From assembly GCF_001411495.1 (NCBI RefSeq), contig NZ_CP012983.1, positions 62,001-126,000 on the forward strand: a stretch of DNA of 64,000 bases. The letters run 5' to 3'. Below are positions 1-8,434 of this stretch, one piece after another. Positions within the stretch are counted from its first letter, which is position 1. Every line of letters starts with the position of its first letter. Origin of the DNA: Burkholderia cepacia ATCC 25416. GTDB lineage: Bacteria > Pseudomonadota > Gammaproteobacteria > Burkholderiales > Burkholderiaceae. The notes under the pieces are model-generated. The model saw only the letters and a program-made list of their open reading frames with translations, did not search any database and was not told the DNA's origin. Both the position numbers and the translations under genes were made by a program.

Positions 1-537
1 GAAGTTGCCCGGCGAGCACGCGTCCAGCCATTGACGCGCGACGAACCCGACCAGTTCCTCGTGGTGCCGTTCGACGCCCGGCACGCCGCGCGTTGCGTCG
101 CGCCACCAGCGCTGGATCGACAGGAAACTGTCGCGATACGCGCTGAACGGCCAGCCGGCCCACGCCGGCACGGCGAAGCGCGGATCGGCCTCGCCGGCAT
201 GCACGGCAAGGCCGCTCATGTCCGCAGCGTCGGCGTCGCCCTCACGCCGGTTTGCCGCCGGTGCAACGGCGGCCGTGCACGCCTGCGTCGCGAGCTCGAA
301 GCACTTCCCCGGCGACACCGCCAGATGCGCGCCCCAATCGAGCATGGCCAGCGCCAGCGATACGGGTGACAGCCCGAAGGTCATCGCGGCGACGGTCGCA
401 TGCGCTGCGCGGTTCCATTGTTCGGCAGGCGAAGTCGTTCCCGCCGGGCATTCGGCGGAACGCGACGCCTGCCCGCCCCGATCCGGCGGCGGATTCGATT
501 CGTGCGTGAACGGTGCACGGATGACGGAGGCTGTCAT
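1..537 (-). CDS. phaC: PHB synthase (class I PhaC), N-terminal part, cut by window edge
   Basis: Translating the minus strand from an ATG at 537 gives 179 residues that run off the left edge without a stop. The end of the visible part (DPRFAVPAWAGWPF..., then RDSFLSIQRWW, GVERHHEELVGFVARQ and SPGNF) is the N-terminal signature of class I poly-3-hydroxybutyrate polymerases. These condense (R)-3-hydroxybutyryl-CoA into PHB on granules. The first 100 residues are poorly conserved, as usual for the family. The ATG overlaps the phaB stop as ATGA, so the two are translationally coupled in a phasin-phaB-phaC operon. The catalytic lipase-like box lies outside the window. Confidence 0.88.
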   Translation of the reverse strand, partial: MTASVIRAPFTHESNPPPDRGGQASRSAECPAGTTSPAEQWNRAAHATVAAMTFGLSPVSLALAMLDWGAHLAVSPGKCFELATQACTAAVAPAANRREGDADAADMSGLAVHAGEADPRFAVPAWAGWPFSAYRDSFLSIQRWWRDATRGVPGVERHHEELVGFVARQWLDACSPGNF

Positions 538-1280
538 TGCATGTGCATGCCGCCGTTGACATCGAATTCCGCGCCCGTCGCAAATGCGCCCGCATCGGAA
601 CACAGGAAGCCGACGAGCGCGGCGATCTCGTCGGGGCGGCCGAGACGCCCCACCGGGATCTGCGGCAGGATCTTCGTGTCGAGCACTTCCTTCGGCACCG
701 ATTCGAGCATCGCCGTATCCAGGTAGCCTGGCGCGACCGTGTTGACCGTCACGCCGTGACGCGCAAGCTCGAGCGCGAGCGCCTTCGTGAAGCCGTGGAT
801 GCCGGCCTTCGCGGCCGCATAGTTCGTTTGCCCGTACGCACCTCTCGAACCGTTGACGGACCCGATGTTCACGATCCGCCCGAAGCCCGCGTCGATCATG
901 CCGGGCACGAACGGCTTCGTCATGTTGAACATGCTGTCGAGGTTGGTGCGCAGCACCGCATCCCACATGCCCTTGGTCATCTTCACGAAGGTGGCATCGT
1001 GCGTGATGCCGGCGTTGTTGACGAGCACGTCGACGCGCCCGAATTCGGCCAGCACGCGTGCCGCGCAGTGCTGGCACGCATCGTAATCGGCAACGTCGAC
1101 CTCGTACGCATGAAACGCGCGGCCGGCGTCGCGTTCCTGCGTGAGCCACGTCGCGACGTGGTCGTTGTGTTCGGTGTGCGACACCGCCACCGTCATGCCC
1201 GCGTCGTGCAGGCAACGGCTGATCGCGGCGCCAAGGCCGCCCATTCCACCCGTGACGAACGCGACGCGCCTAGCGGACAT
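534..1280 (-). CDS. phaB: Acetoacetyl-CoA reductase (NADPH)
   Basis: A 248-residue short-chain dehydrogenase with the cofactor loop VTGGMGGLGAAI at the N-terminus, an NNAGIT motif, a Ser region (IGSVNGSRG) and the catalytic YAAAK. It reduces acetoacetyl-CoA to (R)-3-hydroxybutyryl-CoA, the PHB monomer. A start at 1301 is possible, but the ATG at 1280 gives MSARRVAFVTGG, the usual family N-terminus, with a GGGAG upstream. It overlaps the phasin gene by 11 nt and phaC by 4 nt, so all three form one operon. FabG is the alternative; the phasin/phaC context favours PhaB. Confidence 0.9.
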   Translation of the reverse strand: MSARRVAFVTGGMGGLGAAISRCLHDAGMTVAVSHTEHNDHVATWLTQERDAGRAFHAYEVDVADYDACQHCAARVLAEFGRVDVLVNNAGITHDATFVKMTKGMWDAVLRTNLDSMFNMTKPFVPGMIDAGFGRIVNIGSVNGSRGAYGQTNYAAAKAGIHGFTKALALELARHGVTVNTVAPGYLDTAMLESVPKEVLDTKILPQIPVGRLGRPDEIAALVGFLCSDAGAFATGAEFDVNGGMHMQ

Positions 1281-1809
1281 GATCGTGCTCCCGCGCGGCA
1301 AGGTGGTCGTCCGGCAGTCGCATGGCCACCGGCCCGCCGTCGCTCGCGCCGACGGCCTCCGTGATGCCGAGCTCGAACGCCGCCATCCAGTCGCGCCACG
1401 GCATGCTGGCCTCGTTGATCACGGCCAGCCGCCCGAGGTCGGGCAGCCAGTCGGTCTGGTAGCGCGCCAGCCCGCCGGGGCCGTATTCGCGCAGCCACGT
1501 GCGCCACGCGCCGGCACTCTCGAACTGCCCGCGCATGCAGAGCTCGGTGGCGTCCTGCCAGATCGCGACGGTGGCGACCGTGTAGTCGCGCATCGCCAGC
1601 CGGGCCGCTTCACCGAAGGCCGTCCACTCGTTCGTAGCCGTGAGCGCCTGCTGCAGGCCGCGCACGGCGTCGCGGTCCCGTTCGATGCAGCGCCCCGCGA
1701 GCGCATGCCATTCCTGCTGCCAGCCTCGGTTCAGCGCGGCCATGCGCAATGCAAGATCGCATCCCGCGCGGCAGGCGTCGTTCGGTGTCGTCAAAGCATG
1801 GGCGCTCAT
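1270..1809 (-). CDS. Phasin-like PHB granule-associated protein
   Basis: A 179-residue, helix-rich protein with many Trp and amphipathic segments (NEWTAFGEAARLAMRDYTV, DWMAAFELG) and no signal peptide. Its position as first gene of a phasin-phaB-phaC operon supports a surface protein of PHB granules. Assignment rests mainly on context and composition, since phasins diverge quickly. The promoter is shared with the divergent stress protein at 1999; an FNR-like box at 1918-1931 lies in the intergenic gap, 115 bp upstream of this start. Confidence 0.65.
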   Translation of the reverse strand: MSAHALTTPNDACRAGCDLALRMAALNRGWQQEWHALAGRCIERDRDAVRGLQQALTATNEWTAFGEAARLAMRDYTVATVAIWQDATELCMRGQFESAGAWRTWLREYGPGGLARYQTDWLPDLGRLAVINEASMPWRDWMAAFELGITEAVGASDGGPVAMRLPDDHLAAREHDHVR

Positions 1810-1917
1810 CGTGTTCCCTCCTTCGATCCGGTCAACGGGTTCGCATCCGCCTCGTGCCGCCTGCCGGGCATCGGCATGGCGACCGCCTCACTGTGCGGCC
1901 GCGGCGCTCGGCTGCCG

Positions 1918-1931
1918 TTGATCTGAGTCAA
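1918..1931. promoter_or_regulatory. FNR-like box between phasin and USP
   Basis: TTGATCTGAGTCAA fits TTGAT-N4-ATCAA with one mismatch. Its centre is about 75 bp before the USP start at 1999, a spacing that suits an FNR-activated class II promoter. Confidence 0.65.
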
Positions 1932-1998
1932 GCGCGCGGAAACCCTGCTTCGTAGACTGGATTGCACTGGCGGATCACCCGTCGATGGAGCGATTCCG

Positions 1999-2838
1999 AT
2001 GAGCTACAAAAGCATGGTCGTGCACCTCGATACGAGCGCCCGCGCGCATTCGCGCCTCGAGTTCGCGTTGCGTCTCGCCCGGCGCTTCGGTGCGCATCTC
2101 ACCGGGCTGTTCGCGGTCTACACGCCCGAGCCGTATTCGTTCTACGTGATGGCCGGTTCCGCCGACTATTTCCGCGAGCACCGCGAGCGGCGCGACGAAC
2201 GGCTCGCCGCGCTGGAGCGCCTGTTCCATGCGGAGACCGCCCGCGCCAAGGTGCCGGCAACCTGGGTTCACGCGGACGAACGCGCGAATCTGGCCGTGCT
2301 GCGCGCCGCGCGACTCGCCGATCTCGTGATTGCGGGCCAGAGCGACCCGAACGATCCCGAGACCTTTATCGACGACCAGTTTCCGGAGAACCTGGTGCTG
2401 TCCGCCGGCCGCCCGGTGCTGTTCGTGCCGTACACCGGAGAATTTCCGTCGATCGGCGAGCGGGTATTCGTCGCATGGGACGGCAGCCGCGAAGCGGCCC
2501 GTGCCGCGCACGACGCGCTCCCGTTTCTCGAGCATGCGAAGCGCACGACCGTCGCCGCCGTGGTCGACGCCGATTCGGAGGCGGCGACCACGCGCATTCC
2601 GGCCGCCGATGCCGCGCTGATGCTGGCACGCCACGCGCACGACGTGAACGTGCTCGACATCGGTACCGGCGCCGGCGCGTCGATCGGCGACACGCTGCTG
2701 TCACGCGCGTACGAAACGGGTTCCGACCTGCTCGTGATGGGGGCCTACGGCCATCCGCGCTGGCGCGAACTGGTGATGGGCGGCGCCACGCGCACGGTGC
2801 TGGGGTCGATGACGCTGCCGGTGCTGATGTCGCACTGA
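1999..2838 (+). CDS. Universal stress protein, tandem UspA domains
   Basis: A 279-residue protein starting MSYKSMVVHLDTSA, with two UspA folds (about residues 1-145 and 150-279). The second ends with the nucleotide-binding pattern G-x2-G-x9-G-S/T (GAYGHPRWRELVMGGATRTVL). It is related to the 277-residue protein at 3584, and both begin MSYK. Tandem UspA proteins commonly act in survival under low oxygen or energy limitation; the substrate or partner is unknown. The FNR-like box at 1918-1931 suggests low-oxygen activation. Confidence 0.88.
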   Translation: MSYKSMVVHLDTSARAHSRLEFALRLARRFGAHLTGLFAVYTPEPYSFYVMAGSADYFREHRERRDERLAALERLFHAETARAKVPATWVHADERANLAVLRAARLADLVIAGQSDPNDPETFIDDQFPENLVLSAGRPVLFVPYTGEFPSIGERVFVAWDGSREAARAAHDALPFLEHAKRTTVAAVVDADSEAATTRIPAADAALMLARHAHDVNVLDIGTGAGASIGDTLLSRAYETGSDLLVMGAYGHPRWRELVMGGATRTVLGSMTLPVLMSH

Positions 2839-3010
2839 GCCGGCCGATGCGATGCCGCTCGGCACGAGCGATCCCTGTCGCGACATGCCTGCGCGGATCG
2901 CGACGTGGATCCGTGTGCAGTTGCCGCACATCACGGTGGGCGCCATTGCCCATCGCGTCGTGCCCGGCGGCACGCGCCGCGGTGCGCGTGCCGCGCGGCA
3001 ACCGCGCCGC

Positions 3011-3024
3011 TTGATCCAGATCAG
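3011..3024. promoter_or_regulatory. FNR-like box before USP pair
   Basis: TTGATCCAGATCAG matches TTGAT-N4-ATCAA at all but the last base and is centred 66 bp before the ATG at 3084. It is the closest match to the classical E. coli FNR consensus among the nine boxes seen here. Confidence 0.65.
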
Positions 3025-3083
3025 CGCCGTCGGCACGCACGCGCCGATGATGACCTCATCCACATCCGTTCAAGGGAAATGCC

Positions 3084-3587
3084 ATGTACTCGAACATTCT
3101 GGTTGCGCTCGACGGCAGCGACACGTCGTCCCGCGCACTCGACGCCGCGCTGACGCTCGCGGCGGAGACGGGTGCGCGGCTGACCCCCGTCTACGTCGTC
3201 GATTTCCTGGTGCCGGCCTACGACACGTACGGATACGATCCGTCGATCCTCGTCGATGCCTTCCGCGAGGAGGGGCTGCGCGTCACCGACGACGCGGCGC
3301 GACGCCTGAAAGCGCGCGACGTGGCCGGCACGCCGCAGATCTCCAACGTCGAGCCCGCGGGCGAGGACATTCCGCGCCGGATCGTCCGTCTTGCCGACGA
3401 AACCGGGGCCGACCTGATCGTGATGGGCACGCACGGCCGGCGCGGCTTTCAGCGCCTCTTCCTCGGCAGCGTGGCCGAGCGCGTGCTGCGCCTGGCCACC
3501 TGCCCCATCCTGATGATTCCGGCGAACTGCCCGTCGGAGAAACCCGCCGAAACCGCCGCGGCATCAACCGAAAAGGAGCCGTCATGA
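3084..3587 (+). CDS. Universal stress protein, single UspA domain
   Basis: A 167-residue UspA protein (MYSNILVALDGSDTS start) with the complete ATP-binding signature GTHGRRGFQRLFLGS near residue 115. The tail is Ala/Glu/Pro-rich and may be disordered. It follows an FNR-like box at 3011-3024 and overlaps the next USP by an ATGA junction, so they form a two-gene operon. The upstream 245 bp (2839-3083) hold no other credible gene. Confidence 0.9.
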   Translation: MYSNILVALDGSDTSSRALDAALTLAAETGARLTPVYVVDFLVPAYDTYGYDPSILVDAFREEGLRVTDDAARRLKARDVAGTPQISNVEPAGEDIPRRIVRLADETGADLIVMGTHGRRGFQRLFLGSVAERVLRLATCPILMIPANCPSEKPAETAAASTEKEPS

Positions 3588-4417
3588 GCTACAAGACCCT
3601 GCTCGTCCACCTCGACGACAGCGAGCGCTGCGCGACGCGCGTCGGCCTCGCACTCGAACTCGCGGCGCGCTGGAACGCGCATCTGATCGGCCTCTACGTG
3701 GTCTGCCAGGACCTGTTCGAGCCGTTGCGGCGGCCCGACGAACCGCTGAAGCTTGCCGTGTACGAGCGGCTGTGCGAGCAGCGCCGCAAGGAAGCCGAGG
3801 AAAAATTCCTGACGGTCGCCGAGCGCGCGGGACGCAGCGTCGAATGGCAGGCCCCCGCCGGCGACGCGACCGCCGCCGCCATTCTGCACGCGCGTCACGC
3901 CGATCTGCTGGTGCTCGGCCAGGAAGACCCCGACGATCGCATGACCTACGTCGCGCGCCATTTCGTCGAGGATGTCGTGATGGGCAGCGGCCGCCCGGCG
4001 ATCGTCGTGCCCTATGCGGGCGACGTGCGAACGATCGGCGAGAACGTGCTGATCGGCTGGGACGGCGGGCGCGAAGCCGCCCGCGTGATGGCCGATGCGC
4101 TGCCGCTGCTCGCCCGCGCGCGCTTCGTCAACGTCGAGACGGTCGTGCGCGGGCAGCCCGACCCGGACAAGACGCCCGCGGGCGTCGACGTCGCCGCGTA
4201 TCTCGAACGGCACGGTGTTCGCGCGTCGTTCTCCACGACGCCGCGCGACCGGTCGGTCGGCGTGGGCGCGACGCTGCTGAACCGGGTGACCGACCTGCAC
4301 GCGGACCTGCTCGTGATGGGTTTGTACAGCCATGCGCGCATGCACGAACGCGTGCTGGGCGGCGCCACACGCACGATCCTCGAGACGATGACGGTGCCGG
4401 TGCTGCTGTCTCACTGA
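3584..4417 (+). CDS. Universal stress protein, tandem UspA domains
   Basis: A 277-residue double-domain UspA protein (MSYKTLLVHLDDSERC). The second half ends MGLYSHARMHERVLGGATRTIL, an adenine-nucleotide-binding loop variant. The start at 3584 overlaps the previous stop (ATGA) and has an AAAGGAG ribosome site. It is a likely paralogue of 1999-2838. Transcription ends at a strong hairpin at 4423-4460. Confidence 0.88.
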   Translation: MSYKTLLVHLDDSERCATRVGLALELAARWNAHLIGLYVVCQDLFEPLRRPDEPLKLAVYERLCEQRRKEAEEKFLTVAERAGRSVEWQAPAGDATAAAILHARHADLLVLGQEDPDDRMTYVARHFVEDVVMGSGRPAIVVPYAGDVRTIGENVLIGWDGGREAARVMADALPLLARARFVNVETVVRGQPDPDKTPAGVDVAAYLERHGVRASFSTTPRDRSVGVGATLLNRVTDLHADLLVMGLYSHARMHERVLGGATRTILETMTVPVLLSH

Positions 4418-4422
4418 GCCGT

Positions 4423-4460
4423 CGAAAAGGGGGCAGCCGCTTGCGGCCGCCCCCTTTTCG
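4423..4460. terminator. Bidirectional intrinsic terminator
   Basis: A long inverted repeat between convergent genes: CGAAAAGGGGGC pairs with GCCCCCTTTTCG, and an inner GCCGC pairs with GCGGC. Each arm gives an A/T tract, so it can stop transcription from both the plus-strand USP operon (stop 4417) and the minus-strand USP (stop 4461). Confidence 0.85.
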
Positions 4461-4931
4461 TCACAACACGGCCGCACACGCGCCCTGCCCCTCCCGCACG
4501 ACCAGCACCGGCCGGTCGGCGGTGCGCACCAGCGATTCGGCGACGCTGCCGAGCAACGCGCGGCGCACGCCGCGCCGCCCGTGCGTGCCCATCACGATCA
4601 GCTCCGCGTCGCATTCGGCGGCGGCCCGCGCCAGAACGGACGACACGTCCTCGCCGCACGCGTCGAGCGTGTGTGCCGTGCCGCGGACGCCGCACAGGCG
4701 AAACGCGGTCTCCGCGTCCGCCACCGCGATCGCGGCCCTGTCCGCATCCAGCCCCGCCGGGTCGCGCTGGCCGATATAGCCGCTGTCGACGTCGGCCACC
4801 CTCGGCGCGTCCGATACCACGCACACGGCGACGATCAGGCCGCCTGAATCGCGGGCGAGCGCGATCGCCTCGTCGAGCGCGAGTCGCGAAGCGCGGCTGC
4901 CGTCGAGTGCCGCAAAGATCCGTGCATACAT
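4461..4931 (-). CDS. Universal stress protein, single UspA domain
   Basis: A 156-residue UspA protein (MYARIFAALDGSRAS) with the intact binding loop GTHGRRGVRRALLGS. An upstream in-frame Met at 4967 exists, but the ATG at 4931 is preceded by GGAGG and gives the family N-terminus. It is convergent with the preceding USP operon and has an FNR-like box 78 bp upstream (5003-5016). Confidence 0.88.
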   Translation of the reverse strand: MYARIFAALDGSRASRLALDEAIALARDSGGLIVAVCVVSDAPRVADVDSGYIGQRDPAGLDADRAAIAVADAETAFRLCGVRGTAHTLDACGEDVSSVLARAAAECDAELIVMGTHGRRGVRRALLGSVAESLVRTADRPVLVVREGQGACAAVL

Positions 4932-5002
4932 GGAACCTCCCCGTTGCCGTTCGGATTTGACCGGCATGCCAGACCAGTCTGGGCCCGACGCGCATCGTCC
5001 GG

Positions 5003-5016
5003 TTGACGCCGGTCAA
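5003..5016. promoter_or_regulatory. FNR-like box upstream of USP
   Basis: TTGACGCCGGTCAA, with symmetrical arms TTGAC/GTCAA. It is centred about 78 bp before the minus-strand USP start at 4931 and could also serve the plus-strand kinase remnant/response regulator unit starting at 5173. Confidence 0.6.
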
Positions 5017-5172
5017 GCCCGCACGGAAACAGGCGTACGCATCGGTCCCGATTGGCGAATCCGGACAAAACGCGCACGATTTCGGGCGATATCGCAGTTT
5101 CGGCCGGCCCCGCTTCCCGTGCCCCGCGTCCGGCCCGCCGGCCGCCGGCGAAATCCGTCAGGATGAACGGCA

Positions 5173-5424
5173 ATGACAGTCCATGTGCCCGCCTTCAAGG
5201 CCGGGCCGTCTCCGCGCAGGGTCCGGCCCGCGCGATCCGCGACCCTCGCCGCGCTGCTGACGCTGGCGCTCGGCCTGGCCACGTCGTTCGGGCTGATCGG
5301 CATCCGTGAGCGCGCGCACATGCTCGACGGCACGGTGACGATCGAGAACCGGCCGGGAACGGGATTCACGATTACCGTGGCGTTGCCGCTTCACGCCATC
5401 CAGCAAGGAGATGTGCTGTCATGA
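5173..5424 (+). pseudogene. Collapsed sensor histidine kinase, ends only
   Basis: An 83-residue frame with an N-terminal hydrophobic segment (SATLAALLTLALGLAT) joined directly to the last part of a NarX/DegS-type HATPase domain (FGLIGIRERAHMLDGTVTIE, then PGTGFTITVALPL). The sensor, dimerisation/phosphoacceptor and most of the ATPase domain are absent, so it cannot be an autokinase. Reading frame is kept across the apparent deletion and the stop overlaps the response-regulator ATG at 5421 (ATGA), as in an intact kinase-regulator pair. It may be a simple deletion relic or a small membrane peptide still translated to couple the next gene. Confidence 0.7.
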
Positions 5425-6068
5425 TCAGGGTACTCATCGCCGACGACCATGCCCTCGTCAGGGACGGCCTGCGGCACATCCTGCAGAACGCAAGCGGCTT
5501 CGAGGTCGCGGGCGAGGCGTGCGACAGCGCATCCACGATCGCACTCGTACGCGGCACGGCCGCGAACGTGCTGGTGCTCGACCTGTCGATGCCCGGCCGG
5601 AACGGCGTCGAACTCATCAAGCAGATCAAGGACGAGAAACCGGCCTTGCATGTCCTCGTGCTGACGATGCACGCCGAGCAGCAATACGCGGTGCGCGCGT
5701 TCCGCGCGGGCGCATCCGGCTACATGACCAAGGAGAGCGCGAGCGCCGAGCTGGTCGCGGCGCTGACCAAGATCGCGGCCGGCGGCGTGTATGTCAGCCT
5801 GACGATGGCCGAACAGTTTGCGCAGAGCCTGAACGAACCGACCGATCTCCTGCCGCACCAGCGTCTGTCCGACCGTGAATTCGACGTCTTCCGGCGCGTC
5901 ACCACCGGCGAGTCGATTTCCGAAATCGCGCAGGCGCTCTGCGTCAGCGTCAAGACCGTCAGCACGTACAAGACGCGCATTCTCGAGAAGATGCAAATGC
6001 CGAACGACACGGCGCTCGTGCGTTATGCGATGCGCCACAAGCTGTTCGACGACCCGGACGAACTCTGA
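5421..6068 (+). CDS. NarL/FixJ-family response regulator
   Basis: A 215-residue regulator. The receiver domain (residues 1-120) has acidic pocket DD at 8-9, phosphoacceptor D54 in LVLDLSMPG, and K in MTKES. A LuxR/GerE HTH follows (LSDREFDVFRRVTTGESISE, then VKTVSTYKTRILEKM). It likely binds DNA as a phosphorylated dimer. Its cognate kinase at 5173-5424 has collapsed, so it may be driven by another kinase or be phosphorylation-independent. Similar regulators occur in Burkholderia low-oxygen loci. Confidence 0.88.
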   Translation: MIRVLIADDHALVRDGLRHILQNASGFEVAGEACDSASTIALVRGTAANVLVLDLSMPGRNGVELIKQIKDEKPALHVLVLTMHAEQQYAVRAFRAGASGYMTKESASAELVAALTKIAAGGVYVSLTMAEQFAQSLNEPTDLLPHQRLSDREFDVFRRVTTGESISEIAQALCVSVKTVSTYKTRILEKMQMPNDTALVRYAMRHKLFDDPDEL

Positions 6069-6156
6069 CGGCCGCCAGGCAGCCGGCTGCTTGCGCCGAC
6101 GATCCCGCTGCCACCGGCCGCGTGGGCGGCAAGATCGCGGCAAGATGCCGCCCCCT

Positions 6157-6176
6157 TTGTAGGAAACGCCCTACAA
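6157..6176. repeat. Inverted repeat upstream of FNR-type regulator
   Basis: TTGTAGG-N6-CCTACAA, perfect 7-bp arms, followed at 6189-6198 by TCCTACCGCA. The latter string recurs at 10862-10871 beside another GTAGGAA inverted repeat. Possibly an operator in the 370-bp leader of the FNR-type gene. The leader also holds a small perfect hairpin GAGACCG-GTTT-CGGTCTC at 6301-6318. Confidence 0.45.
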
Positions 6177-6438
6177 CGCTTCCACGTGTCCTACCGCATC
6201 TTCAATTCCGGCTGATTTCCGTCGAGCGCCGCGCCATCCATACTGCGTATCAAGAAAAACAAGCCAGCGTGCCACCCGGAGCAAAGGCCCCCTCAACCCC
6301 GAGACCGGTTTCGGTCTCCTGGCCCGTCCGGTGTGGTTCCCCATCAGGAAGGCGGCAGACACCAAGGCCGCCGGTACGACGGCCAGCGCGATCCTGCCCG
6401 ACAGCGATTCGCCGCTGGCCCAGGAATTGGAGCCGATC

Positions 6439-7239
6439 ATGCAAAGCCATGCCGATGTTTCGCAGACCATGCCGTTACACCCGTTACACCCGTTACAACC
6501 GTCACGTCCGTTCATCCCGCTGCATCCCGTCGAACGGGCGGACCAGCCGAAGCGCGCCGCGTCCCGTTGCTCGACGTGCGCGCTGCGTACCGTGTGCATG
6601 CCGCCCGATCTTTCGCCTGACGATTTCGCGCGCGTCGACGCGATGATCTGCACGACGCGGCACGTCAGGCGCGGCGAAACGCTGTTTCGCGCGGGTGACG
6701 CATTCAACAGCATCTATGCGGTCAGAACCGGTTCGTTCAAGACCATCGTGATGCATCGCGACGGAGACGAGCAGATCACCGGCTTCCAGATCGTCGGCGA
6801 ATCGCTCGGGCTCGACGGCGTGCACACCGGGCGGCACAACGGCGACGCAATCGCGCTCGAGGACAGCACCGTCTGCATCATTCCGTTCGGCCAGCTCGAG
6901 CAGATGTGCCGCGACGTTCGGCCGATGCAGCATCACGTGTATCAGATGATGAGCGGCGAGATCGTGCGCGAATCCGCGCAGATGCTGCTGCTCGGCACGA
7001 TGACCGCCGAGCAGCGCGTGGCCGCCTTCCTGCTGAACCTGTCCACGCGCTTCAAGGCGCGCGGCTACTCGGCCGCCGAATTCGTGCTGCGGATGACGCG
7101 CGACGAGATCGGCGAGTATCTCGGGATGAAGCTCGAAACGGTCAGCCGCATGATGTCGAAGTTCCAGCGCAAGGGGCTCGTCGCCGCGCAAGGCAAGCAG
7201 ATCCGCATCGTCGATTCGGACGGCCTCGGGCGCATCTGA
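6439..7239 (+). CDS. FNR/ANR-type oxygen-responsive transcription regulator
   Basis: A 266-residue CRP/FNR protein. The N-terminal CSTCALRTVC puts cysteines at 44, 47 and 53 with FNR spacing; a fourth at C146 (VCIIPF) matches the E. coli FNR C122 context. All four 4Fe-4S ligands are therefore present, implying oxygen sensing. The HTH has ETVSR, the E-x-x-S-R recognition element that reads TTGAT half-sites. The ATG at 6439 has GGAG six bases upstream; a GTG at 6331 would add 36 residues. Residues 11-30 are a Pro/His/Leu repeat from a CCGTTACAC repeat in the DNA. It is the likely regulator of the nine FNR-like boxes nearby. Confidence 0.92.
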   Translation: MQSHADVSQTMPLHPLHPLQPSRPFIPLHPVERADQPKRAASRCSTCALRTVCMPPDLSPDDFARVDAMICTTRHVRRGETLFRAGDAFNSIYAVRTGSFKTIVMHRDGDEQITGFQIVGESLGLDGVHTGRHNGDAIALEDSTVCIIPFGQLEQMCRDVRPMQHHVYQMMSGEIVRESAQMLLLGTMTAEQRVAAFLLNLSTRFKARGYSAAEFVLRMTRDEIGEYLGMKLETVSRMMSKFQRKGLVAAQGKQIRIVDSDGLGRI

Positions 7240-7270
7240 GCGCATTGCGGTGCGGGCATGTCGAGCGGGA

Positions 7271-8260
7271 TCAGCCGCGCATGCCGAGCACGGCGGCGCC
7301 GGATACGCGCCCCGCGCGCAGATCGTCCAGTGCGCGGTTTGCATCGGTCAGCGCGTAACGCACCGCTTCGACCCGCAGCGGCATCGCATCGGCGATCCGC
7401 ATGAACGCGGCCGCGTCCGCTCGCGTCAGGTTGGCGACCGACGCGATGCGGCGCTCGCCCCACAGCCACGCGTACGGAAAGCCCGGGATATCGCTCATGT
7501 GAATGCCGCCGCATACGACGATCCCGCCTTTGTCGACCGCGCGAAGCGCGGCCGGCACCAGTGCGCCCACCGGCGCGAAGACGAGTGCGGCGTCGAGGGG
7601 TTCCGGCGGCGTTTCGTCGCTGCCGCCGGCCCATGCGGCACCGAGTGACAGCGCGAGCTGCTGGGCGACGGTGTCGCCGGGCTTCGTCAACGCAAACACC
7701 TTCCGCCCCTCGAAATGCGCGACCTGCGCGACGAGATGGGCGGCCGCGCCGAAGCCGTAGATGCCGACGCGACGCGCATCGCCGGCCATGCGCAAGGTTC
7801 GGTAACCGATCAGGCCGGCGCACAGGAGCGGCGCGGCCTCGAGATCGGAATAGCGCCGCGGCAGGTGCACACAATAGCGATGGTCGGCAACGGCGCACTC
7901 GGCATAACCGCCGTCGATCGTGTAACCGGTGAATCCCGGGCTGTCGCACAGGTTTTCGCGGCCGGACGCGCAGTACGCGCAATGCCCGCAGGTCGAGCCC
8001 AGCCATGGAACGCCCACCCGGTCGCCGACGGAGAATCCCGTCACGCCTTCACCCAGCACGCGCACCGTTCCGACAATTTCGTGCCCCGGCACCAGCGGCA
8101 GCTTCGGGTGCGCGAGTTCGCCGTCGACGACATGGAGATCGGTCCGGCATACACCGCACGCGTGCACGTCGATCAGCAACTGGCCCGGCGCCGGCAGCGG
8201 ATCCGGCACGCGCGCCTCGCGCAAATGCGGCGTCGTGCCGTCAAACATCATCGCAAGCAT
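7271..8260 (-). CDS. Zinc-dependent alcohol dehydrogenase
   Basis: A 329-residue medium-chain dehydrogenase. Catalytic zinc ligands appear as C35 (ACGVCRTDLH) and H60-E61 (GHE); the structural zinc site is C91-x2-C94-x2-C97-x7-C105. The cofactor loop is IYGFGAAAH, a variant of GxGxxG. It probably interconverts alcohols and aldehydes with NAD(P)H. The ATG at 8260 has GGGAGG upstream. The divergent nitroreductase shares an intergenic FNR-like box (8350-8363), consistent with fermentative redox balancing at low oxygen; the substrate is unknown. Confidence 0.88.
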   Translation of the reverse strand: MLAMMFDGTTPHLREARVPDPLPAPGQLLIDVHACGVCRTDLHVVDGELAHPKLPLVPGHEIVGTVRVLGEGVTGFSVGDRVGVPWLGSTCGHCAYCASGRENLCDSPGFTGYTIDGGYAECAVADHRYCVHLPRRYSDLEAAPLLCAGLIGYRTLRMAGDARRVGIYGFGAAAHLVAQVAHFEGRKVFALTKPGDTVAQQLALSLGAAWAGGSDETPPEPLDAALVFAPVGALVPAALRAVDKGGIVVCGGIHMSDIPGFPYAWLWGERRIASVANLTRADAAAFMRIADAMPLRVEAVRYALTDANRALDDLRAGRVSGAAVLGMRG

Positions 8261-8349
8261 GCTCGCCTCCCCTCGCCATCGTGTTCGCGCGCGTCACGAT
8301 CCAAGGCTAGTCGCCACGCGCCGCGCGCGCATGGCGCAGTGACGGGCGC

Positions 8350-8363
8350 TTGACGTGGGTCAA
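8350..8363. promoter_or_regulatory. FNR-like box in divergent promoter
   Basis: TTGACGTGGGTCAA lies between the alcohol dehydrogenase (96 bp) and the nitroreductase-like gene (78 bp), and could serve both. Confidence 0.6.
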
Positions 8364-8434
8364 CGGCGGCCGGCCGGTTGCTGACACGATGAAGTGGCAT
8401 GACGCCGCCGGCCCGGCGACCAGGAGATGATCGA

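Noticed and set aside
242..595. 117-residue minus-strand frame
   Set aside because: Arg/Ala-rich shadow; the true minus-strand gene here is phaC in another frame, running off the left edge.
6301..6318. Hairpin GAGACCG-GTTT-CGGTCTC as terminator or riboswitch
   Set aside because: Short stem with no T-run and no riboswitch-like conserved core; noted only within the FNR-type gene leader.
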